From NCBI RefSeq assembly GCF_001456935.1, contig NZ_KQ758484.1, forward strand, positions 186,001 to 250,000: DNA of 64,000 nucleotides. The letters run 5' to 3'. Shown one piece after another: positions 15,674 through 25,124 of this stretch (positions are counted from its first letter, which is position 1; every line of letters starts with the position of its first letter). The DNA comes from [Bacillus] enclensis (GTDB lineage Bacteria > Bacillota > Bacilli > Bacillales > Bacillaceae_B). Both the position numbers and the translations under genes were made by a program. Below the pieces are notes generated by a model that was not told the DNA's origin, made no database searches, and saw nothing but the letters and a program-made list of their open reading frames with translations.

Positions 15674-17395
15674 ATGAGTGAACATTCAGCAGGAAAGATA
15701 GCTGCAGAGGTCATGGAAGAATGGGATATCCGGCATATATTCGGATTGCCCGGTGATTCGATCAATCACTTTGTCGACAACTTGAGAATCGAAAAGGAGC
15801 AGCTGGAGTTCATTCAGGTCCGACATGAGGAGGTCGCTGCACTTGCCGCCTCTTCTTATGCGAAGGTGACCGGCAGGGTCGGCGTCTGCCTGTCGATCGG
15901 CGGACCCGGTGCGATCCATCTTCTCAACGGTTTGTATGATGCGAAGGCAGACGGTGCGCCGGTACTCGTCCTTGCCGGCCAGGTGGAGAGCAGTAAGCTG
16001 GGGGAGGACTCGTTTCAGGAGGTCCATCTTGAGCGTCTTTTCCAGGATGTATCCGTATTCAATGCCCGTGTTTCTTCACCTGAATCCTTTCCGGATCTGT
16101 TAAATCAGGCGATACGGACGGCCTATGCGAGAAAAGGCGTTTCCGTGCTTGTCATCCCGGACGATATGCCAGCACAGAAAATCAAGGACAGTGTACGTAA
16201 TACGTCAAGCGTGTCTTCGAAGTCAAAGCCGGCTCCTTTGCTTGATGATATCCAGAACGGGCTTAAACTTCTTAAGGATGCCAAACGTCCGGTCATCCTT
16301 GCAGGGACTGGTGCTAAGGGGGCAGTGGATGAGCTGGAAGAGGTCGCTGACAGGCTGGCCGCCCCAATCATCTTCACCCTTCCGGCAAAAGGGACGCTCC
16401 CCGATGAGCATCCGCTGAATCTCGGCCAGCTCGGTCAGATCGGGACCAAACCAGCCTATGAAGCGATGGAGGAGACAGACCTGCTCATCATGATCGGGAC
16501 GTCCTTCCCTTACCGGGAGTTCCTGCCGGATGATGCGAAGGCTGTCCAGGTCGATGCCGATCCCGCCCAGATCGGCAAACGATATCCTGTCACGGCAGGG
16601 ATTGCAGGTGATTCAAAGCTTGTACTGCAGGAGTGGAATAAATCACTGCCACGCAGGGAAGATCGTGCCTTTTTAAAAGAATGCCAGATTAATATGAAGA
16701 ACTGGTGGAAGCATGTCGAGAAGGATGAAGTCGAAGCGACCACCCCGATCAAGCCGCCTCAGGTCATCCCGATGATCCAGAAGATTGCCGACCATGATGC
16801 CGTCCTTTCCGTCGACGTCGGGAACGTGACGGTCTGGACGGCAAGGCATTTCCGGATGACCAATCAAAAATTCATCATTTCGAGCTGGATGGCGACGATG
16901 GGCTGCGGACTACCGGGAGCGATCGCCAGCGCCCTCGCCAACCCTGAACGCCAGGCAATCGCCGTGTGCGGGGACGGCGGTTTCACGATGGTGATGCAAG
17001 ATTTTGTGACGGCCGTCAAATATAAGCTGCCGATCATCGTCGTTATCCTCAATAACCGAAAAATCGGGATGATTAAATACGAACAGGAATCGATCGGCCA
17101 CCTTGAATATGAAACCGACCTTCAGGACATCGATTTTGCCCAATTTGCGAAAGCCTGCGGTGGTGAGGGGTACAGGGTCGTGAAACACGAGAATCTTGAA
17201 CCCGCTTTCGATATGGCCGCTAAATCGAATAAGCCGGTCATTATTGATGTGCATATTGAAGATCAGCCGCCCCTTCCTGGAAAAATCACAATGGATCAGG
17301 CCGCCGGTTATTCAAAGCATGTGATGAAAAAATTCTTCAAGCAGCATGAAGCAGAAATGCCTCCGCTTCGCAAAGCATTAAAGCGGCTGTTTTAA
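15674..17395 (+). CDS. ydaP: Thiamine-diphosphate pyruvate oxidase (YdaP-like)
   Basis: 573-residue ThDP-dependent enzyme of the pyruvate oxidase/acetolactate synthase family. The N-terminal pyrimidine-binding domain has FGLPGDSINHF (21-31) and RHEEVAALAASSYAK (51-65, catalytic Glu). The middle FAD-type domain is at about 190-330, and the C-terminal diphosphate domain carries CGDGGFTMVMQDF near 432-444. The C-terminus (KHVMKKFFKQHEAEMPPLRK) is of the YdaP/PoxB type. It would decarboxylate pyruvate to acetate, passing electrons to quinone or oxygen. The ATG at 15674 is 10 bases after GGAGG; the ATG at 15665 abuts it. It heads an operon with caa3 oxidase genes. Confidence 0.87.
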   Translation: MSEHSAGKIAAEVMEEWDIRHIFGLPGDSINHFVDNLRIEKEQLEFIQVRHEEVAALAASSYAKVTGRVGVCLSIGGPGAIHLLNGLYDAKADGAPVLVLAGQVESSKLGEDSFQEVHLERLFQDVSVFNARVSSPESFPDLLNQAIRTAYARKGVSVLVIPDDMPAQKIKDSVRNTSSVSSKSKPAPLLDDIQNGLKLLKDAKRPVILAGTGAKGAVDELEEVADRLAAPIIFTLPAKGTLPDEHPLNLGQLGQIGTKPAYEAMEETDLLIMIGTSFPYREFLPDDAKAVQVDADPAQIGKRYPVTAGIAGDSKLVLQEWNKSLPRREDRAFLKECQINMKNWWKHVEKDEVEATTPIKPPQVIPMIQKIADHDAVLSVDVGNVTVWTARHFRMTNQKFIISSWMATMGCGLPGAIASALANPERQAIAVCGDGGFTMVMQDFVTAVKYKLPIIVVILNNRKIGMIKYEQESIGHLEYETDLQDIDFAQFAKACGGEGYRVVKHENLEPAFDMAAKSNKPVIIDVHIEDQPPLPGKITMDQAAGYSKHVMKKFFKQHEAEMPPLRKALKRLF

Positions 17396-17406
17396 GGAGG
17401 ATGCAC

Positions 17407-18408
17407 ATGAAACGTCTGTTATTCCTGGTACTTTTTTTCACCATAATGCCGCTCTCAGGATGCAGTTCGCTTCAGGTCCTTGATCCGAAAGGGCCTGTAG
17501 CCAAACTGCAGGAAAACTTGTTCCAGCTTTCCACCGGAATCATGATCCTTGTCTTCATCACGGTCTTTTCGATGTTTGTCATCTTCACATGGAAATACAG
17601 GGAAACCCCGGAACGCAGGGACGTTACGCCTGCATACGTGAAAGGGAACAGAAAATATGAAATCGCCTGGACAGTGATTCCCATCATTCTTCTATTGATC
17701 CTGGCTGTCCCCACCGTCCAGGGAACTTTTTCACTGTCAGATTCCCAGGAAAATGAAGACGGCAAGATGGAAATCACCGTGACAGGGCACCAGTACTGGT
17801 GGGAATTCAACTACAGCGATGAGGGGGTCACCTTGTCCAATGAAGTGTGGATCCCTGTGGACACTCCGGTTGTGTTCAAGTTGAAATCAGATGATGTCAT
17901 CCATTCGTTCTGGGTACCGCAGCTCGGCGGAAAAAAGGACTTGAATCCCGGCGGCACGACCCCTAACCGGCTGACCCTTCACGCCTCTGAAACCGGGGTA
18001 TATGAAGGGAAATGCGCGGAACTCTGCGGGGCCTCCCACTCTTTGATGAGATTCAAAGTCCATGCCGTCAGCAAGGAAAAATATGATGAATGGATAAGCG
18101 ATAAACAGGAGGATCGGGCACCTGAGGCGGCTGCATCCGATTCATATGAAAAAGGAAAGAAACTGTTCACATCCAACTGTCTAAGCTGCCACGCCGACGG
18201 ATACACGGAGAAACGCGACGGTCCGAACCTTGCCGGCGTCGGCAGGAAGGACTATATCGCGAGTGTCATTCCTAACAGCGATGAGAATATGAAAAAGTGG
18301 ATAAAAGATCCGAAATCCTTCAAGCCCGGGGCAAAAATGCCCGGATTCGGGGATCTGTCAGATGAGGAACTGGAAGCACTCGCCGACTATCTATCAAACT
18401 TAAAATAA
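17407..18408 (+). CDS. ctaC: Cytochrome c oxidase subunit II with fused cytochrome c domain
   Basis: 333-residue lipoprotein: signal with lipobox LSGC at about 16-19, two membrane helices at about 38-60 and 80-102, a CuA cupredoxin domain whose ligands CAELCGASHSLM lie near 203-214 with the aromatic HQYWWEF near 128, and a C-terminal cytochrome c domain with haem motif CLSCH near 257 and a distal methionine in GAKMPGF. This is the caa3 layout: it receives electrons through its own haem c and passes them to subunit I. The ATG at 17407 is chosen because the ATG at 17401 sits on the ribosome binding site. It lies 11 bp after the pyruvate oxidase gene. Confidence 0.92.
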   Translation: MKRLLFLVLFFTIMPLSGCSSLQVLDPKGPVAKLQENLFQLSTGIMILVFITVFSMFVIFTWKYRETPERRDVTPAYVKGNRKYEIAWTVIPIILLLILAVPTVQGTFSLSDSQENEDGKMEITVTGHQYWWEFNYSDEGVTLSNEVWIPVDTPVVFKLKSDDVIHSFWVPQLGGKKDLNPGGTTPNRLTLHASETGVYEGKCAELCGASHSLMRFKVHAVSKEKYDEWISDKQEDRAPEAAASDSYEKGKKLFTSNCLSCHADGYTEKRDGPNLAGVGRKDYIASVIPNSDENMKKWIKDPKSFKPGAKMPGFGDLSDEELEALADYLSNLK

Positions 18409-18435
18409 CCTGCAGGGTGAAAAGGGGGTACTCCA

Positions 18436-20382
18436 ATGGACATCAAATATACGATTTTCGGCAGGGAGTTTGTATTCCCGTCGGATATCATCGCAGCGGA
18501 CCTTTCGATTCTGCTGATGGGAATACTGGCCGTATTTTTCCTGACCCGGTATAAGAAGTGGACATACGCATGGGACTGGATGACCTCCACCCACCACACG
18601 AAGGTCGGGATCATGTATCTTGCCGCCGGCGGGGCATTTTTCCTGAGGGCCGGTCTCGATGCGCTGATCATCCGGCTGCAGCTGGCCCTCCCCGAGAATC
18701 AGTTCTGGGTCTTTCAAGGTGAAAAATACAATCAGATGATGACGACGCACGGGACGACCATGATCTTTTTCGTGGCGATGCCGCTCTTGATCGGATTAAT
18801 GAATGTGGCCGTCCCGCTCCAGATCGGCGCAAGGGACCTCGCCTTCCCTTATATGAATCTGCTCAGCTTCTGGCTGTTCCTGACGGGCGGGGCGCTGGTG
18901 AATGTTAGCTTTGTGCTTGGCGGTTCACCGTCAACCGGCTGGACGGCGTACTCCCCTCTCAGTCTCGATGCATTTAGTCCCGGCCCCGGTCTTGACTATT
19001 ATACGCTCGGCATCCAGATCGCGGGGGTCGGCACCATGCTCTCGGCCATCAATTTTCTTGTCACCATCATCCGGAAACGTGCAAAAGGGATGACATTCAT
19101 GAGGATGCCGCTTTTCACATGGTCCTCATTCGTTACATCGATATTGATTTTATTTGCCTTCCCGGCATTGACCGTTGCTTTGCTGCTCCTGATGATGGAC
19201 CGCGTCTACGGCACGGCATTCCTTAGCGGTACGGACGGGAATCCGTTGATCTGGCAGCATTTATTCTGGATATTCGGCCATCCCGAGGTCTACATATTGA
19301 TCCTTCCCGCTTTCGGGATCTTTTCGGATGTCATCACGACTTTTTCACGAAAGAATTTATTCGCCTATGGAGCCATGGTCTTCGCGCTCGTTCTGATCGG
19401 ATTCCTCGGCTTCATGGTGTGGATCCACCACATGTTCACCGTCGGGCTCGGACCGATTTCGAACGCCATTTTCGCCTTGGCCACGATGTCGATCGCCGTC
19501 CCGACCGGCATCAAGATTTTCAACTGGCTGTTCACCCTCCGCGGAGGCGTGATCCGGTTCAAGACGGCCATGCTTTTCTCGCTTGCCTTCATCCCCACGT
19601 TCCTGATCGGCGGAGCCACCGGGGTCATGCTGTCATCCGCGCCGGCGGATTATCAGTACCATGACAGTTATTTTGTCGTCGGTCATTTTCATTATGTGAT
19701 TGTAGGGGGCACGATCCTGGGAATCTTTGCCGGAGTTTACTACTGGTGGCCAAAAATGTTCGGCTTTCTTTTGAACGAGGTGCTTGGAAAATGGCATTTC
19801 TGGCTGTTCACCATCGGCTTCCACGTGACCTTTTTCCCGATGCACCTCATGGGGCTTAACGGGATGCCGCGCAGGGTCTTCACCTATTTTGAAAGGGACG
19901 GGCTCGGCAGCCTGAATCTGATCAGTACGATCGGTGCCTTCATCATGGCCGCTGCGGTCATGATCTTCCTGTTCAATATTTACTGGAGTATGAGGCACGG
20001 TGAAAAAGACACGACCGGGGATCCATGGGACGGACGTACGCTTGAATGGGCGCTCCCATCCCCGCCCCCGGAAGGCAACTTCATCGATCGCCCGGTCGTC
20101 ACGACGATCGATCAGTTATGGTATGAAAAGCAGAAAGGAGATGGGACCCTGCGGACCATCAGGGAGGACGGACCGATTTATGTATCCCGGAACACGGCAC
20201 AGCCTGTGTTTCTGTCTGGCATTCTTTTTGTTTCCTCCTTCGGCTTCATATTTTATCAGCCCCTCATTCAATGGGCGGGCGTGATCGGGGTAGCCTCCAT
20301 GCTGATCCTGAGGTCCTTCAAGGATGACAGCTGGCAGGCTTACACCCGCTCCGAGCTTGAAGGAAAGGAGGAAGAATCATGA
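18436..20382 (+). CDS. ctaD: Cytochrome c oxidase subunit I (haem-copper, type A)
   Basis: 648 residues with the 12-helix haem-copper core and extra C-terminal helices typical of Bacillus CtaD. The haem ligand segment THGTTMIFF, the D-channel segment NVAVPLQIGARDLAF, the FGHPEVYILILP motif (CuB His cross-linked to Tyr, and the proton-gate Glu), the HHMF CuB histidines, the K-channel Thr/Lys in VPTGIKIFNW and the YFVVGHFHYV haem histidines are all present. It therefore looks a competent, proton-pumping A1-type oxidase. AAAAGGGGG precedes the ATG; the end overlaps ctaE by four bases. Confidence 0.94.
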   Translation: MDIKYTIFGREFVFPSDIIAADLSILLMGILAVFFLTRYKKWTYAWDWMTSTHHTKVGIMYLAAGGAFFLRAGLDALIIRLQLALPENQFWVFQGEKYNQMMTTHGTTMIFFVAMPLLIGLMNVAVPLQIGARDLAFPYMNLLSFWLFLTGGALVNVSFVLGGSPSTGWTAYSPLSLDAFSPGPGLDYYTLGIQIAGVGTMLSAINFLVTIIRKRAKGMTFMRMPLFTWSSFVTSILILFAFPALTVALLLLMMDRVYGTAFLSGTDGNPLIWQHLFWIFGHPEVYILILPAFGIFSDVITTFSRKNLFAYGAMVFALVLIGFLGFMVWIHHMFTVGLGPISNAIFALATMSIAVPTGIKIFNWLFTLRGGVIRFKTAMLFSLAFIPTFLIGGATGVMLSSAPADYQYHDSYFVVGHFHYVIVGGTILGIFAGVYYWWPKMFGFLLNEVLGKWHFWLFTIGFHVTFFPMHLMGLNGMPRRVFTYFERDGLGSLNLISTIGAFIMAAAVMIFLFNIYWSMRHGEKDTTGDPWDGRTLEWALPSPPPEGNFIDRPVVTTIDQLWYEKQKGDGTLRTIREDGPIYVSRNTAQPVFLSGILFVSSFGFIFYQPLIQWAGVIGVASMLILRSFKDDSWQAYTRSELEGKEEES

Positions 20383-20963
20383 ACACAGAGCCCTTTCTTC
20401 TCGAACAGAAAGAAGACAAGAAAATGGGAATGTGGTTTTTCATCGCCGCCGAGGTCGTCATCTTCGCTTCTTTATTCGGTGTCTACCTGACGCTGCGTTC
20501 CCATACAGACGGAGGGCCCTCCCCGAATGAGATGCTTGAACTGAAAGGAGTGATGGTCTCGACCGTCCTCCTGCTTTCGAGCAGCTTCACGATTTACATC
20601 GCAAGCCATGCGTCGGAAGCGAAACAAGCCGGGAAGGCGTCCGTATTCCTTCTGCTGACACTGGTCCTGGCTGGAGCATTTTTAATCATGGAAGGAAGGG
20701 AATTTCTCCATTACTACGAAAAAGGCTACGAAATGCAGAACAGCTCTTTCTTATCCGCGTTTTATCTGCTGGTCGGGACCCACGGGGCGCATGTTGCCGC
20801 AGGATGCATCTGGATGGCCCTCCTGCTCATCCAGCTGAAGTTGAAGGGTCCGGCTGAACAATTGCAGTCAAAGATCGCCGTGTTTTCCCTTTACTGGCAC
20901 TTTGTCGATCTTGTATGGGTACTGATTTTCACACTCGTCTATTTATACGGGAAGGTGGGATAG
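20379..20963 (+). CDS. ctaE: Cytochrome c oxidase subunit III
   Basis: 194 residues with five membrane helices, the short Bacillus form of COX3. The last-third signature FYLLVGTHGAHVAAG and SLYWHFVDLVWVLIF are present. It begins within ctaD (ATGA overlap) behind GGAGG, so translation is coupled. Confidence 0.92.
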   Translation: MNTEPFLLEQKEDKKMGMWFFIAAEVVIFASLFGVYLTLRSHTDGGPSPNEMLELKGVMVSTVLLLSSSFTIYIASHASEAKQAGKASVFLLLTLVLAGAFLIMEGREFLHYYEKGYEMQNSSFLSAFYLLVGTHGAHVAAGCIWMALLLIQLKLKGPAEQLQSKIAVFSLYWHFVDLVWVLIFTLVYLYGKVG

Positions 20964-20967
20964 CACC

Positions 20968-21234
20968 ATGAAAAAATCGACGCTGATCATCCTATATGTA
21001 ATTGTCATCGGCACGGCCGTCGCAGGATATCTGCTGATCGAATACGGCAGGAAGCAGATGTCTCCGGCAGCTTCCCTGTTGTCGATCCTCGCTCTGGCCG
21101 CCGTCTCCATCGCGGTTCAATTGACATCGCTGATGAAGGCGAAGCCGCCACTGAACAAATGGAAATGGCTTTCGTTATCAAGCGGCCTCCTCATCGGCGG
21201 CCTTGCGGTTTTATATCTGGTTTTATTGGAATAG
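20968..21234 (+). CDS. Small membrane protein, putative oxidase subunit IV
   Basis: 88 residues with three membrane segments. Size, position and topology suit subunit IV of a caa3 oxidase, but the sequence is not a clear CtaF match, so the name rests mainly on context. AAGGTGGG lies before the ATG, 4 bp after ctaE. Confidence 0.65.
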   Translation: MKKSTLIILYVIVIGTAVAGYLLIEYGRKQMSPAASLLSILALAAVSIAVQLTSLMKAKPPLNKWKWLSLSSGLLIGGLAVLYLVLLE

Positions 21235-21245
21235 GAGGAAAACAA

Positions 21246-22838
21246 ATGGATGGAATTTCAATTGTATTAGGCATTTTATTAACACTTATCGGACTGATCA
21301 TCCTGGTTCCGGCCGTGATGATCCTGTATCTTATGTTCAAAGATGAAAAACAGGAAGAACATGCCGTCCTTCGTAATTTTCCGATCCTCGGAAAGATGAG
21401 GTATATTTTAGAGAAAATCGGACCGGAAATGCGGCAGTATCTCTTCTCGAATGACAATGAAGGGAAACCATTTTCCCGGAATGAATACCAGCAGACCGTG
21501 CTTTCGGGTAAGTACAAATCCCGCATGCTCGGATTCGGTTCTGAACGCGATTTTGAAAAGGAAGGCTATTATATCCGGAATGCATTATTCCCGGTCCAGC
21601 GTGATGAACTGCGTGTCGACAATAGTCAGAAAATCAACTCGATGTTATATAAAATCGATAAGGACAATCTATTCAGGAGGAAGGAACACCGCGAGGAAAA
21701 AGAGGTCTCCCCCTTCCTGCTCCGTGAAGAAGATTCCCCTGTCATCGGGAAGGAAACATGCAGGAACCCCTTCAAAGTCAGGAGCCTCGTCGGGCAGTCG
21801 GCGATGAGCTACGGATCGCTCGGGGAAAAAGCCATCACCGCCCTGTCGACCGGCCTCGCCCTCGCCAAAGGGACATGGATGAACACCGGTGAAGGTGGAT
21901 TATCGAAGCATCACTTAAAAGGCGGTGTCGATATTATCTGCCAAATCGGACCGGGCCTGTTCGGTGTCCGTACCAAGGATGGAGAGTTCTCATGGGAAGA
22001 ATTCAAGAAAAAGAGCGATCTGGATGAAGTGAAGGCATTCGAACTGAAGCTCGCACAGGGAGCGAAAACCCGTGGCGGCCATGTCGACGGGGCAAAGGTG
22101 ACACCGGAGATCGCCAACATCCGAAACGTGGAACCGCATAAATCGATCGACAGTCCCAACCGCTTCAAGGAATTCGGAACCAATGAAGAAATGCTCGATT
22201 TCATCGAGAAAATGCGCGAGATCGGCGGAAAGCCGGTCGGAATCAAAATCGTTATAGGGAACACGGATGATTTCGAAAAACTCGCTTCCTATATGGCTTC
22301 TTCGGGAAAACACCCGGATTTCATCACGGTGGACGGCGGCGAAGGAGGAACGGGGGCTTCCTATCAGGAATTGGCTGCTTCAACGGGTGTCCCGATCAAA
22401 TCGGCCCTGCCTTATGTCCATGATACGCTCCTTAAATTCGGCGTCCGCGACAAGTTGAAGATATTCGCCTCCGGAAAACTTTTGACTCCTGATAGAATCG
22501 CCTTCGCTCTCGCTCTCGGTGCCGATTTTGTCAACATCGCAAGGGGCCTGATGTTCTCCGTAGGCTGCATCCAGGCACAGGTATGCCACACCAACAACTG
22601 CCCGGTCGGCGTCGCAACAACCGACGACAAACTTCAAAAGGCCCTGATCGTCGAGGAAAAAGCTTTCCGTGTCTGCAACTATATGCTGTCCCTTCGCGAA
22701 GGACTGTACAACCTTGCAGCGGCAGCAGGCGTCGATACACCTGTAAAACTCAATCGCGGGCATATCGTGTTCCGCGACAAAGACGGCCGGCTGTATCCGA
22801 TGGAACCGGATGCGGCTCATGTTTTGCAAAAGGCATAA
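21246..22838 (+). CDS. yerD: FMN-binding glutamate synthase-like protein (YerD family)
   Basis: 530 residues. An N-terminal membrane helix (residues 5-29) is followed by a glutamate-synthase central/FMN domain. Visible are VGQSAMSYGSLGEKAI near 190, the GEGGLSKHH segment, VDGAKVTPEIANIRN, the FMN-phosphate glycine stretch VDGGEGGTGASY near 364-375, and the cysteine cluster CHTNNCPVGVATTD near 452-465 that binds an Fe-S cluster in GltB. The glutaminase domain is absent, so it is not a standard glutamate synthase; the real reaction is unknown. It starts 11 bp after the subunit IV gene behind AGGAGG and ends the operon. Confidence 0.87.
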   Translation: MDGISIVLGILLTLIGLIILVPAVMILYLMFKDEKQEEHAVLRNFPILGKMRYILEKIGPEMRQYLFSNDNEGKPFSRNEYQQTVLSGKYKSRMLGFGSERDFEKEGYYIRNALFPVQRDELRVDNSQKINSMLYKIDKDNLFRRKEHREEKEVSPFLLREEDSPVIGKETCRNPFKVRSLVGQSAMSYGSLGEKAITALSTGLALAKGTWMNTGEGGLSKHHLKGGVDIICQIGPGLFGVRTKDGEFSWEEFKKKSDLDEVKAFELKLAQGAKTRGGHVDGAKVTPEIANIRNVEPHKSIDSPNRFKEFGTNEEMLDFIEKMREIGGKPVGIKIVIGNTDDFEKLASYMASSGKHPDFITVDGGEGGTGASYQELAASTGVPIKSALPYVHDTLLKFGVRDKLKIFASGKLLTPDRIAFALALGADFVNIARGLMFSVGCIQAQVCHTNNCPVGVATTDDKLQKALIVEEKAFRVCNYMLSLREGLYNLAAAAGVDTPVKLNRGHIVFRDKDGRLYPMEPDAAHVLQKA

Positions 22839-22844
22839 AATCCT

Positions 22845-22881
22845 GCCCGTCCCTCCAAGGTAAGATCAGGGACGGGCTTTT
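22845..22881 (+). terminator. Terminator after the pox-cta-yerD operon
   Basis: GCCCGTCCCT / AGGGACGGGC then TTTTAT. Confidence 0.9.
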
Positions 22882-22943
22882 ATATACCATTGACAATCTA
22901 CAACTATGGTAAAATATTGAATACATACTATTTGAAAGAAGTG

Positions 22944-23429
22944 ATGGGTGTGGAAGATCCAAGAGAAAACATTCTTTTTCATCATCAAGAATTCATCAGA
23001 TGGGCACGATCGCTGGAGTCTCTTCCCAAGGAAGAATGGCTTCGTCCAGTTGAAGAAGCCAAGTGGAGCATCGCCGAAATAGTCGGCCATCTCGAGCCTT
23101 GGGATGAATTTGTCGTGAATAAGCGCCTCCCCTTTCTTGGAACGGGAGAGCCGCTGCCGAGCGCCCCAGATCCGCAGATGTTAAATGAACAATCTGCTAC
23201 CAAGGCACGTACAAGCAATCAAACAGCAGTCATCCGGCAATTTATCCTTACAAGAGAAAAATTGATTGAAAGCTTAAAAGAGATACCTGATGAATCCTGG
23301 GAACAGACACTCAAACCAGGCAGTAAAGAAATAACCCTGATCAAGTATCTCGAGGGGCTGGCTGAACATGACCTTCACCATAAACGGGAAGTGGACCTGG
23401 CCATTGAAAAAAGAAACGCTGGGATTTGA
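22944..23429 (+). CDS. DinB-superfamily protein
   Basis: 161 residues forming a DinB/YfiT-like four-helix bundle. Candidate metal-binding histidines are in IVGHLEPWDEF near residue 47 and in LAEHDLHHKREVDLA near 142-146, the usual spacing. The function is unknown; the family includes thiol-dependent transferases and stress-induced proteins. A TTGACA element at 22891 means that in-frame starts near 22890 lie inside the promoter, so I use the ATG at 22944 (GTG at 22950 is possible). Confidence 0.75.
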   Translation: MGVEDPRENILFHHQEFIRWARSLESLPKEEWLRPVEEAKWSIAEIVGHLEPWDEFVVNKRLPFLGTGEPLPSAPDPQMLNEQSATKARTSNQTAVIRQFILTREKLIESLKEIPDESWEQTLKPGSKEITLIKYLEGLAEHDLHHKREVDLAIEKRNAGI

Positions 23430-23516
23430 AATCCACGGGTTCGGTATTGAGGTACAAAATGCGGATTTACAATGCTTTCGGCACACTAGTCCGCACTTGA
23501 ATCAGAAGGCAATTTG

Positions 23517-23555
23517 ATAAAAAAATGCTTGGGGACACTGCTCCAAGCATTTTTG
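23517..23555. terminator. Bidirectional terminator
   Basis: AAAAATGCTTGG / CCAAGCATTTTT between convergent genes. Confidence 0.85.
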
Positions 23556-23589
23556 CACATTGTTTTCTTTACCCATAGCACCCGTTACT

Positions 23590-24111
23590 TTAATAAGGCA
23601 GTTCGTTTCCGTCTTTATCAAAATACCCGAAATCCGTATGACCCATTAAATCAGGTTCTACATCGTGAAATAAAAATGCTTTCATTCCTTTAGAATCTAT
23701 TGTTATCAATTCAGCCTCTTGAATTCCAAATTGCACTTTTTCTACTTCTTTTGAGGCAAGCCCGACGATGTAATTATCCTTGCCTGAAGACATTCCCGCA
23801 TTATTTTCATCAATATTTCCGATACCAATTATTTCGTCAAACCGCCAACCATATTTATTCTTATTTATCTTTCCTGCTGCTAAATAGTTCTTAGGAGTTT
23901 CACTTACTTCTGAATAGTAAAAAACATACGCGACACTATCGTAGAGCTTTGTATCAATAATTTCTAAAACTCTAAGTCTGGGATTTTCAACATTACTTAA
24001 TGCTTCTTCTGGCGTTGAATATGAATTATTCTTTTTACTATTCTCTAAAAAGAATAAAGCAGACACCATCATTATTACTACAGCTACAATACCAATTATT
24101 ATTTTTTTCAT
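23590..24111 (-). CDS. Membrane-anchored hypothetical protein
   Basis: 173 residues with one N-terminal membrane segment (IIIGIVAVVIMMVSALFFL) and an extracytoplasmic domain of about 145 residues. The domain looks like a mixed alpha/beta fold with many Tyr and Asp/Asn residues. The ATG at 24111 has GGGGAGAG 4-5 bases upstream. It is AT-richer than its neighbours and not recognised. Confidence 0.65.
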   Translation of the reverse strand: MKKIIIGIVAVVIMMVSALFFLENSKKNNSYSTPEEALSNVENPRLRVLEIIDTKLYDSVAYVFYYSEVSETPKNYLAAGKINKNKYGWRFDEIIGIGNIDENNAGMSSGKDNYIVGLASKEVEKVQFGIQEAELITIDSKGMKAFLFHDVEPDLMGHTDFGYFDKDGNELPY

Positions 24112-24363
24112 CGTCTCTCCCCTGTATGTAACGTTTCTTGCACTAAAAATTTCACGTCTTCTCAAAGTAACCTGCTTCGATATTTAAATTAGCCACTCTC
24201 TATTTTAACATAATTATCCAAAATCCTTTTATGAATTTTGGTAATCCAATTTTTATGGCAGCCAGCATACGAATTCTCACGGTGACAATAACTTCAGTCG
24301 TTATCTCAAAACGTTTGAGAATTGCAGTGCTAATTGTTTGATTAAAAAACCTGTTTTATTAAC
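24112..24363. other. Intergenic region with no gene seen
   Basis: AT-rich DNA upstream of the minus-strand gene ending at 23590; presumably its promoter, not resolvable by eye. Confidence 0.4.
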
Positions 24364-24409
24364 AAATAGAAGAAGTCCAATTTGGTTGCGAATTGGACTT
24401 CTTCTATTT
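24364..24409. terminator. Long perfect hairpin, likely terminator for the GNAT gene
   Basis: A 19-bp perfect inverted repeat (AAATAGAAGAAGTCCAATT and its complement) around an 8-base loop. T-runs are short on both sides, so it may also protect RNA ends. Confidence 0.6.
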
Positions 24410-24487
24410 GGCGTTGTTAATTAAGTTTTTGTACTCGAAAACCTAACCCGTTAATTTGAAATCCGAGCGTTTCTTTTTCCAAGGAGT

Positions 24488-25051
24488 TTAGTAATAATCC
24501 TCCGCATTCATATAGAACACGTGATTATCCGTCCACTTTCCATTTTCATTTATAAAGCCTTTCCGCGTGCACTCATACTTCATGCCGATTCCTTCAGCAA
24601 GCTTGATCGAAGGGGTATTATCAAGATTGATATGTGCTTCCACCCGGTGGTAATTGATTTTTTCAAAAGCGATCTTCAGCGCCCCGCGGACGGCTTCTTT
24701 CCCATATCCCTGCCGCCAGTGCGTATTATTCAGCGTATAGCCGACCCGGCCCCAATGAAAATTAAGCCTCATGAGCGTAGAGAAATCAACGCTCCCGATA
24801 TAAGCACCCGTCTGCTTTAGAAAGATACCGAATATATACACCTCATCGCTATTCATCATGATATTCTGCTGATCGATCATATTGTGGAACCAGAATTCCG
24901 TACACTCGCTCATATCCTGCAAGCCGATATCATATTTATGCTGCGAAGGCAGCTTGTTCATATTTTCATGAAGCCAGTTATGATAATCACTCTTCATGAA
25001 CGGCCTGACAACCAATCTGGCCGTCTCAACGCTTAAACTCCTTTTATCCAC
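24488..25051 (-). CDS. GNAT N-acetyltransferase, RimJ/RimL type
   Basis: 187 residues with the GNAT fold: start LSVETARLVVRPFMKSDY, central strand KQTGAYIGSVDF, acetyl-CoA motif A region WRQGYGKEAVRGALKIAF near 126-143 (the Q/RxxGxG/A form RQGYGKEA) and NTPSIKLAEGIGMKYE near 163-178. It is the subgroup that acetylates N-termini of ribosomal proteins or small amines; the acceptor is unknown. Start GTG with GTGAGGTG 7 bases upstream. Confidence 0.85.
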   Translation of the reverse strand: MDKRSLSVETARLVVRPFMKSDYHNWLHENMNKLPSQHKYDIGLQDMSECTEFWFHNMIDQQNIMMNSDEVYIFGIFLKQTGAYIGSVDFSTLMRLNFHWGRVGYTLNNTHWRQGYGKEAVRGALKIAFEKINYHRVEAHINLDNTPSIKLAEGIGMKYECTRKGFINENGKWTDNHVFYMNAEDYY

Positions 25052-25124
25052 GGAGGCACCTCACTTTCAGGGCGGACCCGGAAAATTCTTTTTCTCTTAT
25101 TATACCAGTTTATGAGGTGCGCCC

